This document shows, in pieces, positions 1 through 10,900 of a stretch of DNA of 64,000 bases. The DNA lies in NCBI RefSeq assembly GCF_002368295.1, contig NZ_AP018248.1:5966979-6030978 (forward strand), read 5' to 3'. The notes under the pieces are model-generated. The model saw nothing but the letters and a program-made list of their open reading frames with translations. It searched no databases and was not told the DNA's origin. The stretch is from Tolypothrix tenuis PCC 7101. Its GTDB lineage: Bacteria; Cyanobacteriota; Cyanobacteriia; Cyanobacteriales; Nostocaceae. The position numbers and the translations under genes were made by a program. The number at the start of each line of letters is the position of its first letter. Position 1 is the first letter of the stretch.

Positions 1-138
1 AAGAAAAGCGACAATCTACAATCACAACTTGCGGATCGTCAAGATGTTCAAACAACCATGCTGGTGAAACAACTAATTGGTCATTGGTCATTAGTCATTA
101 TTAAATTAATTAGCAAATATTTATTATCAGTTTTCTAG
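1..138 (+). CDS. possible 3' end of a gene cut by the window edge
   Basis: Frame 1 is open from the first base to a TAG at 136-138, giving 45 residues. The first half (KKSDNLQSQLADRQDVQTTM) looks protein-like. The second half is translated from the common intergenic motif TTGGTCATTAGTCATT, so the reading may have run past the true gene end or be chance. No family is recognisable. Confidence 0.25.
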   Translation, partial: KKSDNLQSQLADRQDVQTTMLVKQLIGHWSLVIIKLISKYLLSVF

Positions 139-143
139 AGAAA

Positions 144-1064
144 ATGCCAGACTTTGAGCAATTTGTCCCACAACTAACTGCGGATGGTTCCTTTACTTTT
201 ACCTCCCAAGAATTTGGCGAAGACTTTCACAGTCATTACGGAGCAAAGCAAGAGAGTTTTCTCAAGTTTGCTGTACCTACCCAACTAGCTGCACGCGCCC
301 AAAAACCAGCCTTGCGACTATTAGACATTTGTTATGGTCTAGGATACAACACAGCAGCAGCTTTGCAGACTATTTGGGCAGTAAATTCCGATTGTCATGT
401 GGAAGTTATGGCTTTAGAGTTGAATCCCTCTGTACCGCAAGCTGCGATCGCTCATCGCCTATTCGATAACTGGGACTACAAGTATAACGAAATCTTGACG
501 GAGCTAGCCTATAAGTATCAGGTGCGACAAGATAACTTACAGGCTGAACTGTTAATTGATGATGCTAGAAACTCGATGAAATTCATTCAGCAATCAGGGT
601 TTCAGGCTGATGCGATTTTTCTCGATCCGTTTTCACCGCCACAGTGTCCTCAGTTATGGACTGTAGAGTTTATCCAACAAATATCATCTTGTTTAGATGC
701 TGAGGGAATTGTTGCTACTTATTCCTGTGCTGCGGCTGTCCGCGCCGCATTTTTGAGTGCTGGCTTAAAAATAGGTTCGACTCCACCAGTCGGTAGGCGA
801 TCGCCTGGTACAGTAGCAGTTCATTCTGAAAGTGTAAATGCAAAAGATAATTGCATACTTCCCCCTCTCTCTCAAGAAGAACAAGAACATTTGCTGACTC
901 GTGCGGCGATTCCTTACCGCGATCCACAATTCCATGATGCTGCTGATGTCATTATTTTGCGGCGACAACAAGAGCAACAAACTTGCACCCTAGAACCTAC
1001 CTCTCATTGGAGAAAAAGGTGGCTGCTCAAAAATGCAGGTGCAGAATCAGTGCCTAGAGCCTAG
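144..1064 (+). CDS. MnmC-like SAM-dependent methyltransferase (DUF752 family)
   Basis: 306 residues. It resembles the methyltransferase half of MnmC, which methylates the 5-aminomethyl group of wobble uridine in tRNA. Visible signs are a Rossmann-type segment LDICYGLGYNTAAAL near residue 62 (SAM-binding loop), an acidic strand end MALELNPS, and IFLDPFSPPQCPQLW near 160, the DPFSP motif typical of the family. The FAD oxidase half of E. coli MnmC is absent, as in many cyanobacteria. The ATG follows an AGAGAAA stretch. The gene is monocistronic, with a long untranslated region after it. The family call is good; tRNA as substrate is inferred from the family. Confidence 0.8.
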   Translation: MPDFEQFVPQLTADGSFTFTSQEFGEDFHSHYGAKQESFLKFAVPTQLAARAQKPALRLLDICYGLGYNTAAALQTIWAVNSDCHVEVMALELNPSVPQAAIAHRLFDNWDYKYNEILTELAYKYQVRQDNLQAELLIDDARNSMKFIQQSGFQADAIFLDPFSPPQCPQLWTVEFIQQISSCLDAEGIVATYSCAAAVRAAFLSAGLKIGSTPPVGRRSPGTVAVHSESVNAKDNCILPPLSQEEQEHLLTRAAIPYRDPQFHDAADVIILRRQQEQQTCTLEPTSHWRKRWLLKNAGAESVPRA

Positions 1065-1555
1065 AGAAAAGAATTTTTTTATGCCCTTGTTGTTGTCTTG
1101 ATCGCATGACCATCTAGCTTGATTTTAGGTAATCAGGATCATTAATTTTTGTGTTCCAAATCACTAAAGATGCATCTGTATCTAGTAGATAATGCTTTAC
1201 ATACAGCAGGCAGAAATACTTAATAATACTATATAAAATTTAAAATTTTCACTTCAAAAGTAAGCTGCTCAAGAAATATTTAGAAAAGCCAAACTTTTCT
1301 GCTCTGCTATCTTAGCCAATCTTCAGGAAAACAGCTGATTTAATATTCCTGTAAAATCCTCATCATCTCAAGCAAGAATAGCGAGCAATTTGAACATTAT
1401 TTAAGTGTGTTAGGAAAATAAATCAAAAAATATATTATAAATGATGCAGCCATCTTTTGAAGATTTGAGTCTGCTGAATGTAATCAATCAAAAGCTAAAG
1501 TTACATTTTTGCTGGCTGAAACCTTAAATTTTATGTAACAAACTGGAGTAACTTT
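1065..1555. other. intergenic region, no gene seen
   Basis: AT-rich, with stops in all frames. It presumably holds the promoter of the HD-GYP regulator downstream, but no confident -35/-10 pair or structured RNA stood out. Confidence 0.5.
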
Positions 1556-2782
1556 GTGATGCAATGGGAACTCAAGCATACAAACCCTATAGACAAGCTT
1601 GGTAGTGGGTCTAACCCCCTCAACAAATTGACTAATGTCAGTGCAAAAGATTCATTAAAACTACAAAATGTAGAGGGTAATTCCATGAGTTTATCTCCAG
1701 GAGAGTTGATGCTGGAAAAAGCTGCTTCATTACCTTCTTTGATGGCACAGCCAAATTTTCATTCAGATGATTCATTAGACTCGAAAACACTACAAAACCA
1801 AGGTTCGCCAGGAAATAACCCTGTTTTAGATCTGCCAAAAATTTTAGTAGTTGATGACCATGCAGCAAGTCGCATGACCGCCGTAGCTCTGTTGGCAATG
1901 GAAGGGTACGAAGTAATAGAAGCTGACAGTGGCGCAATGGCAGTGGATCTAGTCAAAGAAAAGCAACCAGATCTGATTTTACTGGATGTAATGATGCCTG
2001 GAATGGATGGGTTTGAAGTATGCCAAATCCTTAAACAAAATGAGCATACCAGACTGATTCCAGTGATTTTTATTACGGCTTTAAATGATAGGCGATCGCG
2101 GATTCGGGGTATTGAAGTTGGTGCAGATGATTTTCTCACTAAACCTTTTGACCGTCTAGAACTCATAGCGCGTGTCAAGTCTTTAGTACGACAAAAGCAT
2201 CTCAACGAAGACCTAGATCATGCCGAACAAGTACTATTTTCTGTAGCTATGGCTATTGAAAGCCGCGATCCGAATACTGGCGATCACTGCGAACGGTTAC
2301 AAAAACTAGGACAAGCTTTTGGTGAATATCTGAATCTCACACGTAACCAAATTAAAGATTTGATGTGGGGTGGCTACCTCCACGATATTGGCAAGGTAGG
2401 CATACCTGATGCGGTACTACTGAAAAAAGGTAAACTCACCGCCGAAGAGTGGGAAATTATGAGACAACACGTTGTGATTGGCGAAAAAATCTGCCAACCA
2501 TTACGCAGTATGCGGGGTGTGATTCCAATTATTCGCCATCACCACGAACGCTGGGATGGTTCAGGCTATCCAGATGGACTCAAAGGCGAAGAAATTCCCT
2601 ACCTGGCACAGGTATTTCAAATTATCGATATTTATGATGCACTGACGAGTGAACGACCTTATAAAAGAAGTTTTACTTCTGAGGAAGCGCTGACAGTGAT
2701 GCTAGAGGAAACTGATTTGGGTTGGCGCAATCCTCAACTAATGCAACAGTTTGCAGAGTTTATCAAGACACAAACTAAATAG
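1556..2782 (+). CDS. response regulator with HD-GYP phosphodiesterase output domain
   Basis: 408 residues. An unconserved N-terminal extension of about 90 residues precedes a receiver domain (KILVVDDH, phosphoacceptor Asp in LILLDVMMPGMDG near 144, conserved Lys in FLTKPFD). An HD-GYP domain follows, with HDIGKVGIPD near 276 and HHHERWDGSGYPDG near 328. This matches the RpfG class, which hydrolyses cyclic di-GMP when the receiver is phosphorylated. The start is ambiguous: GTG 1556 and ATG 1559 are adjacent, preceded by GGAGTAACTTT. No kinase gene is adjacent, so the partner is unknown. Domain call is very secure; c-di-GMP activity is inferred. Confidence 0.9.
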   Translation: MMQWELKHTNPIDKLGSGSNPLNKLTNVSAKDSLKLQNVEGNSMSLSPGELMLEKAASLPSLMAQPNFHSDDSLDSKTLQNQGSPGNNPVLDLPKILVVDDHAASRMTAVALLAMEGYEVIEADSGAMAVDLVKEKQPDLILLDVMMPGMDGFEVCQILKQNEHTRLIPVIFITALNDRRSRIRGIEVGADDFLTKPFDRLELIARVKSLVRQKHLNEDLDHAEQVLFSVAMAIESRDPNTGDHCERLQKLGQAFGEYLNLTRNQIKDLMWGGYLHDIGKVGIPDAVLLKKGKLTAEEWEIMRQHVVIGEKICQPLRSMRGVIPIIRHHHERWDGSGYPDGLKGEEIPYLAQVFQIIDIYDALTSERPYKRSFTSEEALTVMLEETDLGWRNPQLMQQFAEFIKTQTK

Positions 2783-3441
2783 TAATTAGGTTGGTGCAAT
2801 TGGCTGTAACTGTCCAGGTATGTCATTGGTAAGGGTTGAAGCCCATTTACGTTTCGTAACATAGTTTGGTTGATTTCCACCGGCTTACCTGAGTAGTGGG
2901 AATTCCAAATTCCAGATTACGCCTCATGGGAATGAGAAATGCCTCACGAGCGCGAAAATCAAATTCCTAAAACACAAACAATTCTTTGAGGGTAGGCGCT
3001 GCAAATTCTTTCGCTCAAACTTAAATGATGACGAGTGCCCACCCTACTATTGATAATCCCTCATTTGAATATTTTCTTTGTTCCCCCTGCTCCCTAGCTT
3101 GAGAGTGCTGAGTCATGATCTGCAGAGACGCGATTAATCGCGTCTGTACAAGAGTTCTGAGTCTAAATCCGATTCCATTCACGCCAGGTTTTGCCACAAT
3201 CAAGCAAGAAAATCTGTCTTTCCTATGCCCTCAAGGGATGAACTATCAACAAAAAAAATCTAAAATCAGCATGGTCAATTTATGGTTGTACACAGACAAG
3301 AGGCTTTTTTAGTCAAGGTATTGTGAATTACTCACAAGATTTGACATTTCAGTCTGTGATGATTAGCTGGTATTATTTGAAGCCTAAATCTTAAAAGGCC
3401 AAGCGCAATAGCGCAATTCATTTATAGCTGATAGCTAAATT
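2783..3441. other. intergenic region with a dispersed palindromic repeat
   Basis: 659 bases without a convincing gene. At 3126-3145 lies the 20-base palindrome AGACGCGATTAATCGCGTCT. The same unit recurs at about 26425, 48170 (one base changed), 50481 and 58670. Short open frames here are interrupted and have no codon bias. Confidence 0.6.
3126..3145. repeat. dispersed palindrome AGACGCGATTAATCGCGTCT
   Basis: Perfect 20-base palindrome, followed by GTACAAGAG here and at the 48170 and 58670 copies. Five intergenic copies occur in this window, so it is a family of short repeats and not a local operator. Confidence 0.85.
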
Positions 3442-4800
3442 ATGGTAGTTGTAGCAATTCTAGCGGCGGGACGCGGCACAAGGATGAAATCACAGCTGCC
3501 CAAGGTTTTACATTCTTTGGGTGGGCGATCGCTAATTGAGAGAGTGCTGGAAAGTGTAGAACCACTTTCACCTTCAAGGCGGTTAGTGATTGTGGGATAT
3601 CAGGCTGAGGAAGTGAAAGCAGCCATGCAGTCTGTGCCTAATTTGGAGTTTGTCGAACAGACTGTACAACAGGGAACAGGTCATGCTATCCAGCAATTAC
3701 TTCCCCATCTGGAGGGTTACAGTGGGGATTTACTGGTATTAAACGGTGATGTGCCATTGTTAAGTTCTCAAACTCTGCAAAATCTGTGGCAAACTCACCA
3801 AGAACATCAAAACGCCGCCACTATCCTCGCAGCATATTTGCCCGATCCGCGAGGTTACGGGCGGGTGTTTTGTGATAGTGAAAATATTCTGCAACATATC
3901 ATTGAAGACAAAGATTGCACTACTGCCCAAAAACATAATCGGCGAGTTAATGCTGGGGTTTATTGCTTCCGCTGGCAAAATTTAGCTCAGGTATTACCTC
4001 ACTTAGAAGCAAATAATAATCAAAAAGAATACTATCTCACTGATGCTGTAAGTCAAGTTGGAAAAGTGATGACGGTAGATGTGGAAGACTATCAAGAAAT
4101 TCTCGGCATCAACGATCGCTTACAACTCGCTAAGGCTTATGAGATTTTACAAAAGCGAATTAAGGAAAAATGGATGTTAGCGGGCGTAACCCTCATCGAC
4201 CCTAACAGTATTACCATTGATGACACTGTAGAATTAGAGCCGGATGTAATTATTGAACCGCAAACGCACCTGCGCGGTAATACAGTCATTAAAGCCGGAA
4301 GCCACATCGGCCCAGGAAGTTTAATTGAAAATAGCCAGATCAGTGAAAATGTCACGGTGCTATATTCTGTAATCAAGGGTAGCACTGTGCAAGCTGGCAC
4401 CCAACTAGGCCCCTACACTCATTTACGCGGTCAAGTGCAAATTGGTGCTGGCTGTCGGATAGGGAATTTTGTGGAATTAAAAAATACAGAATTAGGCGAT
4501 CGCACTAATGTGGCGCATCTCTCTTATTTAGGCGATACGACAGCAGGTACAAAGGTTAATATCGGTGCGGGTACCATTACCGCCAATTACGATGGCGTGA
4601 AAAAGCACCGTACCAAAATTGGCGATCGCACTAAAACTGGTTCCAATAGCGTCTTAGTTGCACCAGTTACCTTAGGCAATGATGTCTATGTCGCCGCCGG
4701 TTCCACTGTCACAGAAGATGTCCCTGATGATTCTTTAGTGATTGCCCGTGCGCGCCAGGTAGTTAAACCTGGTTGGCGCAACAAGAGTGCTGAGAGTTAG
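3442..4800 (+). CDS. glmU: bifunctional UDP-N-acetylglucosamine pyrophosphorylase / glucosamine-1-phosphate acetyltransferase
   Basis: 452 residues, normal GlmU length. It acetylates glucosamine-1-phosphate and then couples it to UTP, making UDP-GlcNAc for peptidoglycan and lipopolysaccharide. The N-terminal nucleotidyltransferase begins LAAGRGTRMKSQLPKVLH, with NGDVPLL carrying the metal-binding Asp and QGTGHA the uridine contact. From about residue 250 the sequence becomes hexapeptide repeats of a left-handed beta helix (VIKAGSHIGPGSLIENS, TNVAHLSYLGD, NIGAGTITANYDG), the acetyltransferase half. Both active regions look intact. The gene stands alone, convergent with the WD40-CHAT gene. Confidence 0.97.
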   Translation: MVVVAILAAGRGTRMKSQLPKVLHSLGGRSLIERVLESVEPLSPSRRLVIVGYQAEEVKAAMQSVPNLEFVEQTVQQGTGHAIQQLLPHLEGYSGDLLVLNGDVPLLSSQTLQNLWQTHQEHQNAATILAAYLPDPRGYGRVFCDSENILQHIIEDKDCTTAQKHNRRVNAGVYCFRWQNLAQVLPHLEANNNQKEYYLTDAVSQVGKVMTVDVEDYQEILGINDRLQLAKAYEILQKRIKEKWMLAGVTLIDPNSITIDDTVELEPDVIIEPQTHLRGNTVIKAGSHIGPGSLIENSQISENVTVLYSVIKGSTVQAGTQLGPYTHLRGQVQIGAGCRIGNFVELKNTELGDRTNVAHLSYLGDTTAGTKVNIGAGTITANYDGVKKHRTKIGDRTKTGSNSVLVAPVTLGNDVYVAAGSTVTEDVPDDSLVIARARQVVKPGWRNKSAES

Positions 4801-4950
4801 CTATAAAAAATGTAGAGACTTGATTGGGGAAAAGGTAAAAGGGTAAGGGTTAAAGGTTTTTTCTTGCCCCTTTTCCCTTTCTCCTTTTGCCCTTAACCGA
4901 CAGTATTGGCATGGTTTCTACATTCCCTTCGCTGCGTTGAGCTTTAAAAT

Positions 4951-7900
4951 TCAATTGACTTCGCCAATTAAAGTAAACGCCGCCCAGTTGACAGGGTCAG
5001 GGTGGGTCTTCATAGTGGTCAGCATCGCTTGCCTTAAGGCAGCAGCTTTATCAGAATTTTTACTGCTATGTTGATAAAACTCAGTCATTAACGATGCTGT
5101 TGGTGTATCTGGTACTTGCCACAGAGAAACTACAATGCTGGGTACACCTGCGCTGATAAAAGACCGAGATAAACCAATTACTCCATCCCCTGTAATCTTT
5201 CCTCGGCCAGTATCACAGGCACTGAGAACTACGAGTTCAGCTTGTAGTTTCAAATCCAAAATTTCTTCCGCAGTTAATAAACCATCATCTTTACCTGCGG
5301 GTGCAAGGGCTATAGCACTTCCCAAACCACGTAAATCATCAAATAAGCCATGTGTGGCTAAATGAATGATGCGTGATTGGGTCATTTTTTGGGCGATCGC
5401 TGTTTCTGTTGCTTGACTACCTATGATCGCTTTGGTTTTGAGTAGAGGTGCGATCGCTTTTGCTTCCTTTTCTGCACCATCTAAAGCTGGTAGTTGTTGC
5501 GCTTTTCCGCCTGGTACAAGGGATACAAAAGGCATCGTAGGATTACCTACTACTAAATTTGGCAGAGAAGCTGATTTACCTTGATGTGATAGTTTTTGCT
5601 GGCGAGTTAAATCTAAAAGTTGAATCGATGGCGCAGTGAGAATTGTGTGCTTTTCTACTAAATATTTGTTTTGTGCGTCTTGCAATGCAGGGAACGGAAC
5701 CAAGAACAGGGAACCTTGAGGGATGAAAATAATGCGATCGCTGGGGCTGCTGGGTAATTGGTTGGCGATCGGTTTAATTAACAAATCATGCAGTTGTTGT
5801 AAGCGTTTGGGTTGATTTGCACCATCAGCTGCGGCGGCGATAATTCCACCTGCGCGACTTCTCACCCCTATAGATAGTCGAGAGATATCAACTAATTGGG
5901 CTAGGGTTTTATTCTCTTTTTGCAATAACGGTTTGATGTCTTGGCGATGAAATGCAACTTCACCTGTAGGTTTAACTACCCAAATATAAATTTCTGATTC
6001 TTTGATTTTTTGTTTATCTTCTTGATTAACAATTGAATATTGCACCAAAGTGGCATTTTGTAATTTGGCTATTTGTTTAATCTGCTCAATATTGGGCGGA
6101 GTAATGCTTGATTGTTGTGTTTGATTTGGAGATAAACGCCTTGCGAGTAATTCTACAAAAGCACGAGAACGACCGCGTTCAGAAATTTCTAGTGCCTCAT
6201 TAATTTTATTTTGAGCAATTAAAACTTCTTGTAGTAGGCGATAGGTGCGAAATTGTTTTTCAAAGATAGAAACTTTATTAGCATCATTCAACCCGGCGCG
6301 AAGAGATTCCCAAATTTTTATAGCTTCCAAGAGATTTTTCTCAGCTTCTGGAAGATTGTTTGATTTAATCCAAGCATAGGCTAAATTATTTAGTGCATTA
6401 CCTACTGCTTCCTTATTTTCATTTTGTGCCTTAGCCAAACTCTGCTGATGCAATTCAACTGCTTTAGCAGTATTACCTAGAGATAGATAAGTATTTCCTA
6501 AACCAGCTAAAGATTCACTGGGTGTGAAATCTAGAGTCTCTTTGTAATATTGAATAGCTTTGGAGTAGTCATCCAAAACATAATAAATATTTGCCAAATT
6601 TACTTTATCTTTTGCTATGCCATAGACATTTTGCAGATTATCATCGATGGCTAATGCTTGCGAATAATCCTTAATAGCTTCGTTATATTTACCTTGTAAA
6701 TTGTAAATTTCACCTCGCCCTCGGAGAATTTCAGCTTTGAGTTGAGTATCCTGTTGCTGGATAATTTTTAATGCTTCCGCATAATAATTAAGTGCTTGGT
6801 CATAATCAGCTAAGGAATTATAAATACCGCCGAGATTTGAGAGATTTCTAGCTTGGATTTCTGGGTAATTGTGTTTTTGGGAAATGGTTGATGCTTCGGT
6901 GTAAGAATTAATAGCGTTAGTGTAATCGCTGAGACAATAATAAGCATTTCCCAGTTGTTCGAGGATGACAGCTTGGTTTTTGTTATCAGAGATTTCTTGA
7001 TAGATTTTTAGGGCTTTTTGCCAAGGTTCAAATGCTTGGGCACAATTGGGAGCATAATATTGTAAATCGCGCAGTCTATCTGCTTGGACTCTGGGCGAAA
7101 ACACAGGAGCAGGTAATTCTAAGATAGCTAATTGTTTGCTAGAGGTATCCCATACACGGACAGTTCCGTCATTGGATGCGGTGACAATCAACTTACCATC
7201 TCGACTTAAATGTGCAGTGTTGACCTTGTCCTGATGTCCTTTAATTTCCGCTATTAACTTACCAGAATTATTTAATATACGGACATTTCTGTTATCATTA
7301 TTGTTCTGAGATTCAGCAACAATTAATTCTTCATCAGCATGAAAAATTTCTAAATTTTCATTGGTTTGGTTGATTAATTTTCCAGCAGTATCCCAAATAT
7401 AGGATGTATTGTTATTTGTGCTGGCAATTATTCTTTTTCCATCTGAGCTAAAATTCGCATTAGTTAGCGAACCTTCATGTCCCTGAAGTATAGCTACTTG
7501 TTTGCCTAAAGTATTCCAAATACGTGCTGTACCATCATCAGATGTGGTGACAATTAATTTACTATCTGGGCTAAAAGCCGCACTTCTCACCCAAAACTCA
7601 TGTCCTTGTAGTTCTGCTCGGAATTTACCTGATACATCCCATAAACGAGGAGTATTATTTTCCATAACAGCAACAACAATCTGTCCATCTGGGCTAAAAC
7701 TTGCACTATTGACTCGAACTTGATTTCCTTGTTGCAGTACGGCGGTTAATTTTCCCGATAAGTCCCAAACACGAGCGGTTGTATCTTGTGATAGGGTGAG
7801 AATTTTTTTACCATCGGGAGTAAAGCTGGCGTTGTTGTTCAATCCGCCTTTGAGTTCAGCAACTAGTTTGCCAGAGGAGTTCCATACACGCACAGTATTA

Positions 7901-10900
7901 CCATTATATGGAACGAGAATTAGCTTACCATCTGGACTAAAACTGGCACTTTTGACAAAAGCTTTACCATTACTATTAACATAACCCTTACCATCAACAC
8001 TTGTGAGGTCTACTAGCTTTTTACCTGATAAATCCCATAGATGCACTGTGTCATCATGAGATACAGTCAATATTTTCTGCCCATCGGGACTGAAACTGGC
8101 ACTATCTCCCGCCCCCCAAACCTCTTGAAGCTGTTTAAATTCTTTTCGTAACTTGCCATCTAGATTCCATAAAATAGCTGTTTTCGTGGTTCCATTAACA
8201 GAGTCATAGTTGCCATCAGCAGCTATGGTGATGATTTGCTTACCATTTGGACTAAAACTAGCACTGGTTACTTTACCTTGATGTCCTTTTAATAATACTA
8301 ACTGCTTCCCAAAAATGTTCCATAAACGAGCAGTTTTATCCTTAGATGTTGTGACTATTTGTTGTCCATCTGGACTGAAACTTGCGCTTGTAACTATATC
8401 CTCATGCCCTTTTAATTCTGCTATTAACTTGCCGTTTATATCCCACACACGGAGGATACCATCACTAGAATTGGTGACAATTAGCTTACCATCAGCGCTA
8501 AATTTTGCCTCTCCGCCTTTTAGTTCTGCTACTAACTTACCAGATGTATCCGATATACGAGCGAAACCATTCCAAGAACTGGTGATAATTCGCTTTCCAT
8601 CAGCACTAAATTTTGCTTTGTCACCACCCTCAAATTCAGCTAACAAATTGCCATAAATATCCCATACACGAACTATTCTGTTAGCAGTAGTAACTATCTT
8701 CTGTCCATCAGGACTAAAATTCGCTTCATCCGTTACACCTTTTAATTCTGCTAACAGCTTACCTGAGATATCCCACACATGGGCAATGCCATAACCAGAG
8801 TAGACAATCACATACTTTGCATCAGGACTAAAGCTAATATAAGCCTCTGTAATGCCGATTGTAGATTTAGGTTCAACATAATCGCTAAAAGGTGTTTCAG
8901 GTAATTTTTGTTGTGCTTGCTGTTTATCAGTGAGATACCATATACGAGCAGTATAGTCTTCAGATGCAGTTATTACCTGTTGTCCATCAGGACTAAAATT
9001 AGTACTTGTAATATTACTCTGATTTTCTCCTTTGAGTTCTGCTAATAATGCTCCAGACAAATCCCACACACGAATAATGTTGTTAGTCTCGGTAAGAATG
9101 CTTTTTCCATTAGGGCTAAAGCTGGCAAAACTTGCAGTAAGGGGCATTTCCATCAGTAGATTGCCAGATAAATCCCATAAACTAACTTTGTCAGCAACAG
9201 TCAGAATACTTTTTCCATCTAGACTAAACACAGCACTATTAACATAGCGCTGATTTAATTGAATTTTTAGTAACAGTTTTCCGGAAGTATTCCACACAGA
9301 AACCTCAGGATCTCCAGAAGCGACGACAATTTTTTGTCCATCTGGACTAAAATCGGTAATAACATTAGATCCTGGACTTTTAGGGCCTTTCAGTTCAGCG
9401 AGGAGATTGCCTGCTAAATCCCACAACCAAGCGGTTTTATCCGAATCTGATACCGTAATAATTTGCTTGCCATCGGGACTGAAGCTAGGAAAACGCTGAG
9501 TTAAATTCCTATTCAAACTACCTTTAATTTTTGCGATCAACTTGCCGGAAATATCCCAAATAAAAGAGCTACCATATTGCCCATTAGCAATAATTAATCT
9601 GCCATCTGGGCTAAAGCTAGCTCGCTGAATAAAGTTTTCATAATCGACAATTTCAGTTATTAGCTTGCCCGATATATCCCATACATGAATAGAACCGGCA
9701 GACGAGGTCAGAATTAGCTTGCCATCTGGACTGAAGCTAGCAGATGTGACACTGTCATTATTCTCTTTGAGCACAAGTAATAATTTCTGTGTTGAGATAT
9801 CCCAAAGACGCGCTGTACCATCCTCGCCTGCTGTTAAGACTAGCTTTCCATCTGGGCTGAAATTTGCTTCCCAAAGTTTCGCCTGATGTCCTTGCAACTG
9901 AGTCAAAATTTTACTTTGGGTATCCCAAATTCTTGCTGTACCGTCATTTGATGATGTAACAATAAACTTACCATCCGCGCTAAATCTGGCACTATTAACT
10001 CCGCCAGTATGCTGTTGTAACTTCCCTAATAACTTTCCTGATGAATCCCACAACAAGCTAGTAAAATCAACCGATGCGGTAACTATCTTCTGCCCATCGG
10101 GACTAAAGCTGGCGCTGTATACACTATCACTATGCCTTTTTAACTCAGCCAATACTTTACCCGATAAATCCCACACTCGCGCCGTTTTATCATCAGATGC
10201 AGTAACTATTTGCTTACCATCCGGGCTGAAATTCGCACTCCATACCGTATCCGTATGCCCTTGCAACTGCGCCAACATCTTACCCGACAAATCCCAAACA
10301 CGCGCCGTTTTATCAGCCGCAGCAGTTACAATTCTCTGCCCATCCGGACTAAAATTGGCACTGTAAATACTCCCTTCATGCTCTTTAAATTCCGCCAACT
10401 GCTTTCCTGAGATATCCCAAATCCGCACAGTTTTATCAGCACCCGCAGTTACAACCCGCTTCCCATCAGGGCTAAAACTGGCGCTATTAACATTACCTTG
10501 ATGTCCTTTAAGTTCAGCTAACTGTTGCCCGGAATTATTCCACACACGAGCAGTACCATCAAAAGATGCGGTGACAATTAACTGTGCATCAGAACTAAAA
10601 TTGGCACTCCGCACACTTCCCTGATGCCCTTGTAATACCAGCAATTCCTTACCCGAAAAATCCCATATCCGGGCGGTTGCGTCACTACCTGCGGTGACTA
10701 TGCGCTTACCATCAGGGCTAAAACTGGCACTGTTAACACTACCCTCATGTCCTTTAAATTGCCTTTCTTCCGCAAAGTAATCAACAAAGTTCCCTGATAG
10801 AACAGAATTTGTTTTCTGATTCGGCGTTTGGGCTAACACCCGGTTTGCAGGGAACAATATTGATAAATTTTGCCCAAAATTTGGTGAAATTACTACCAGG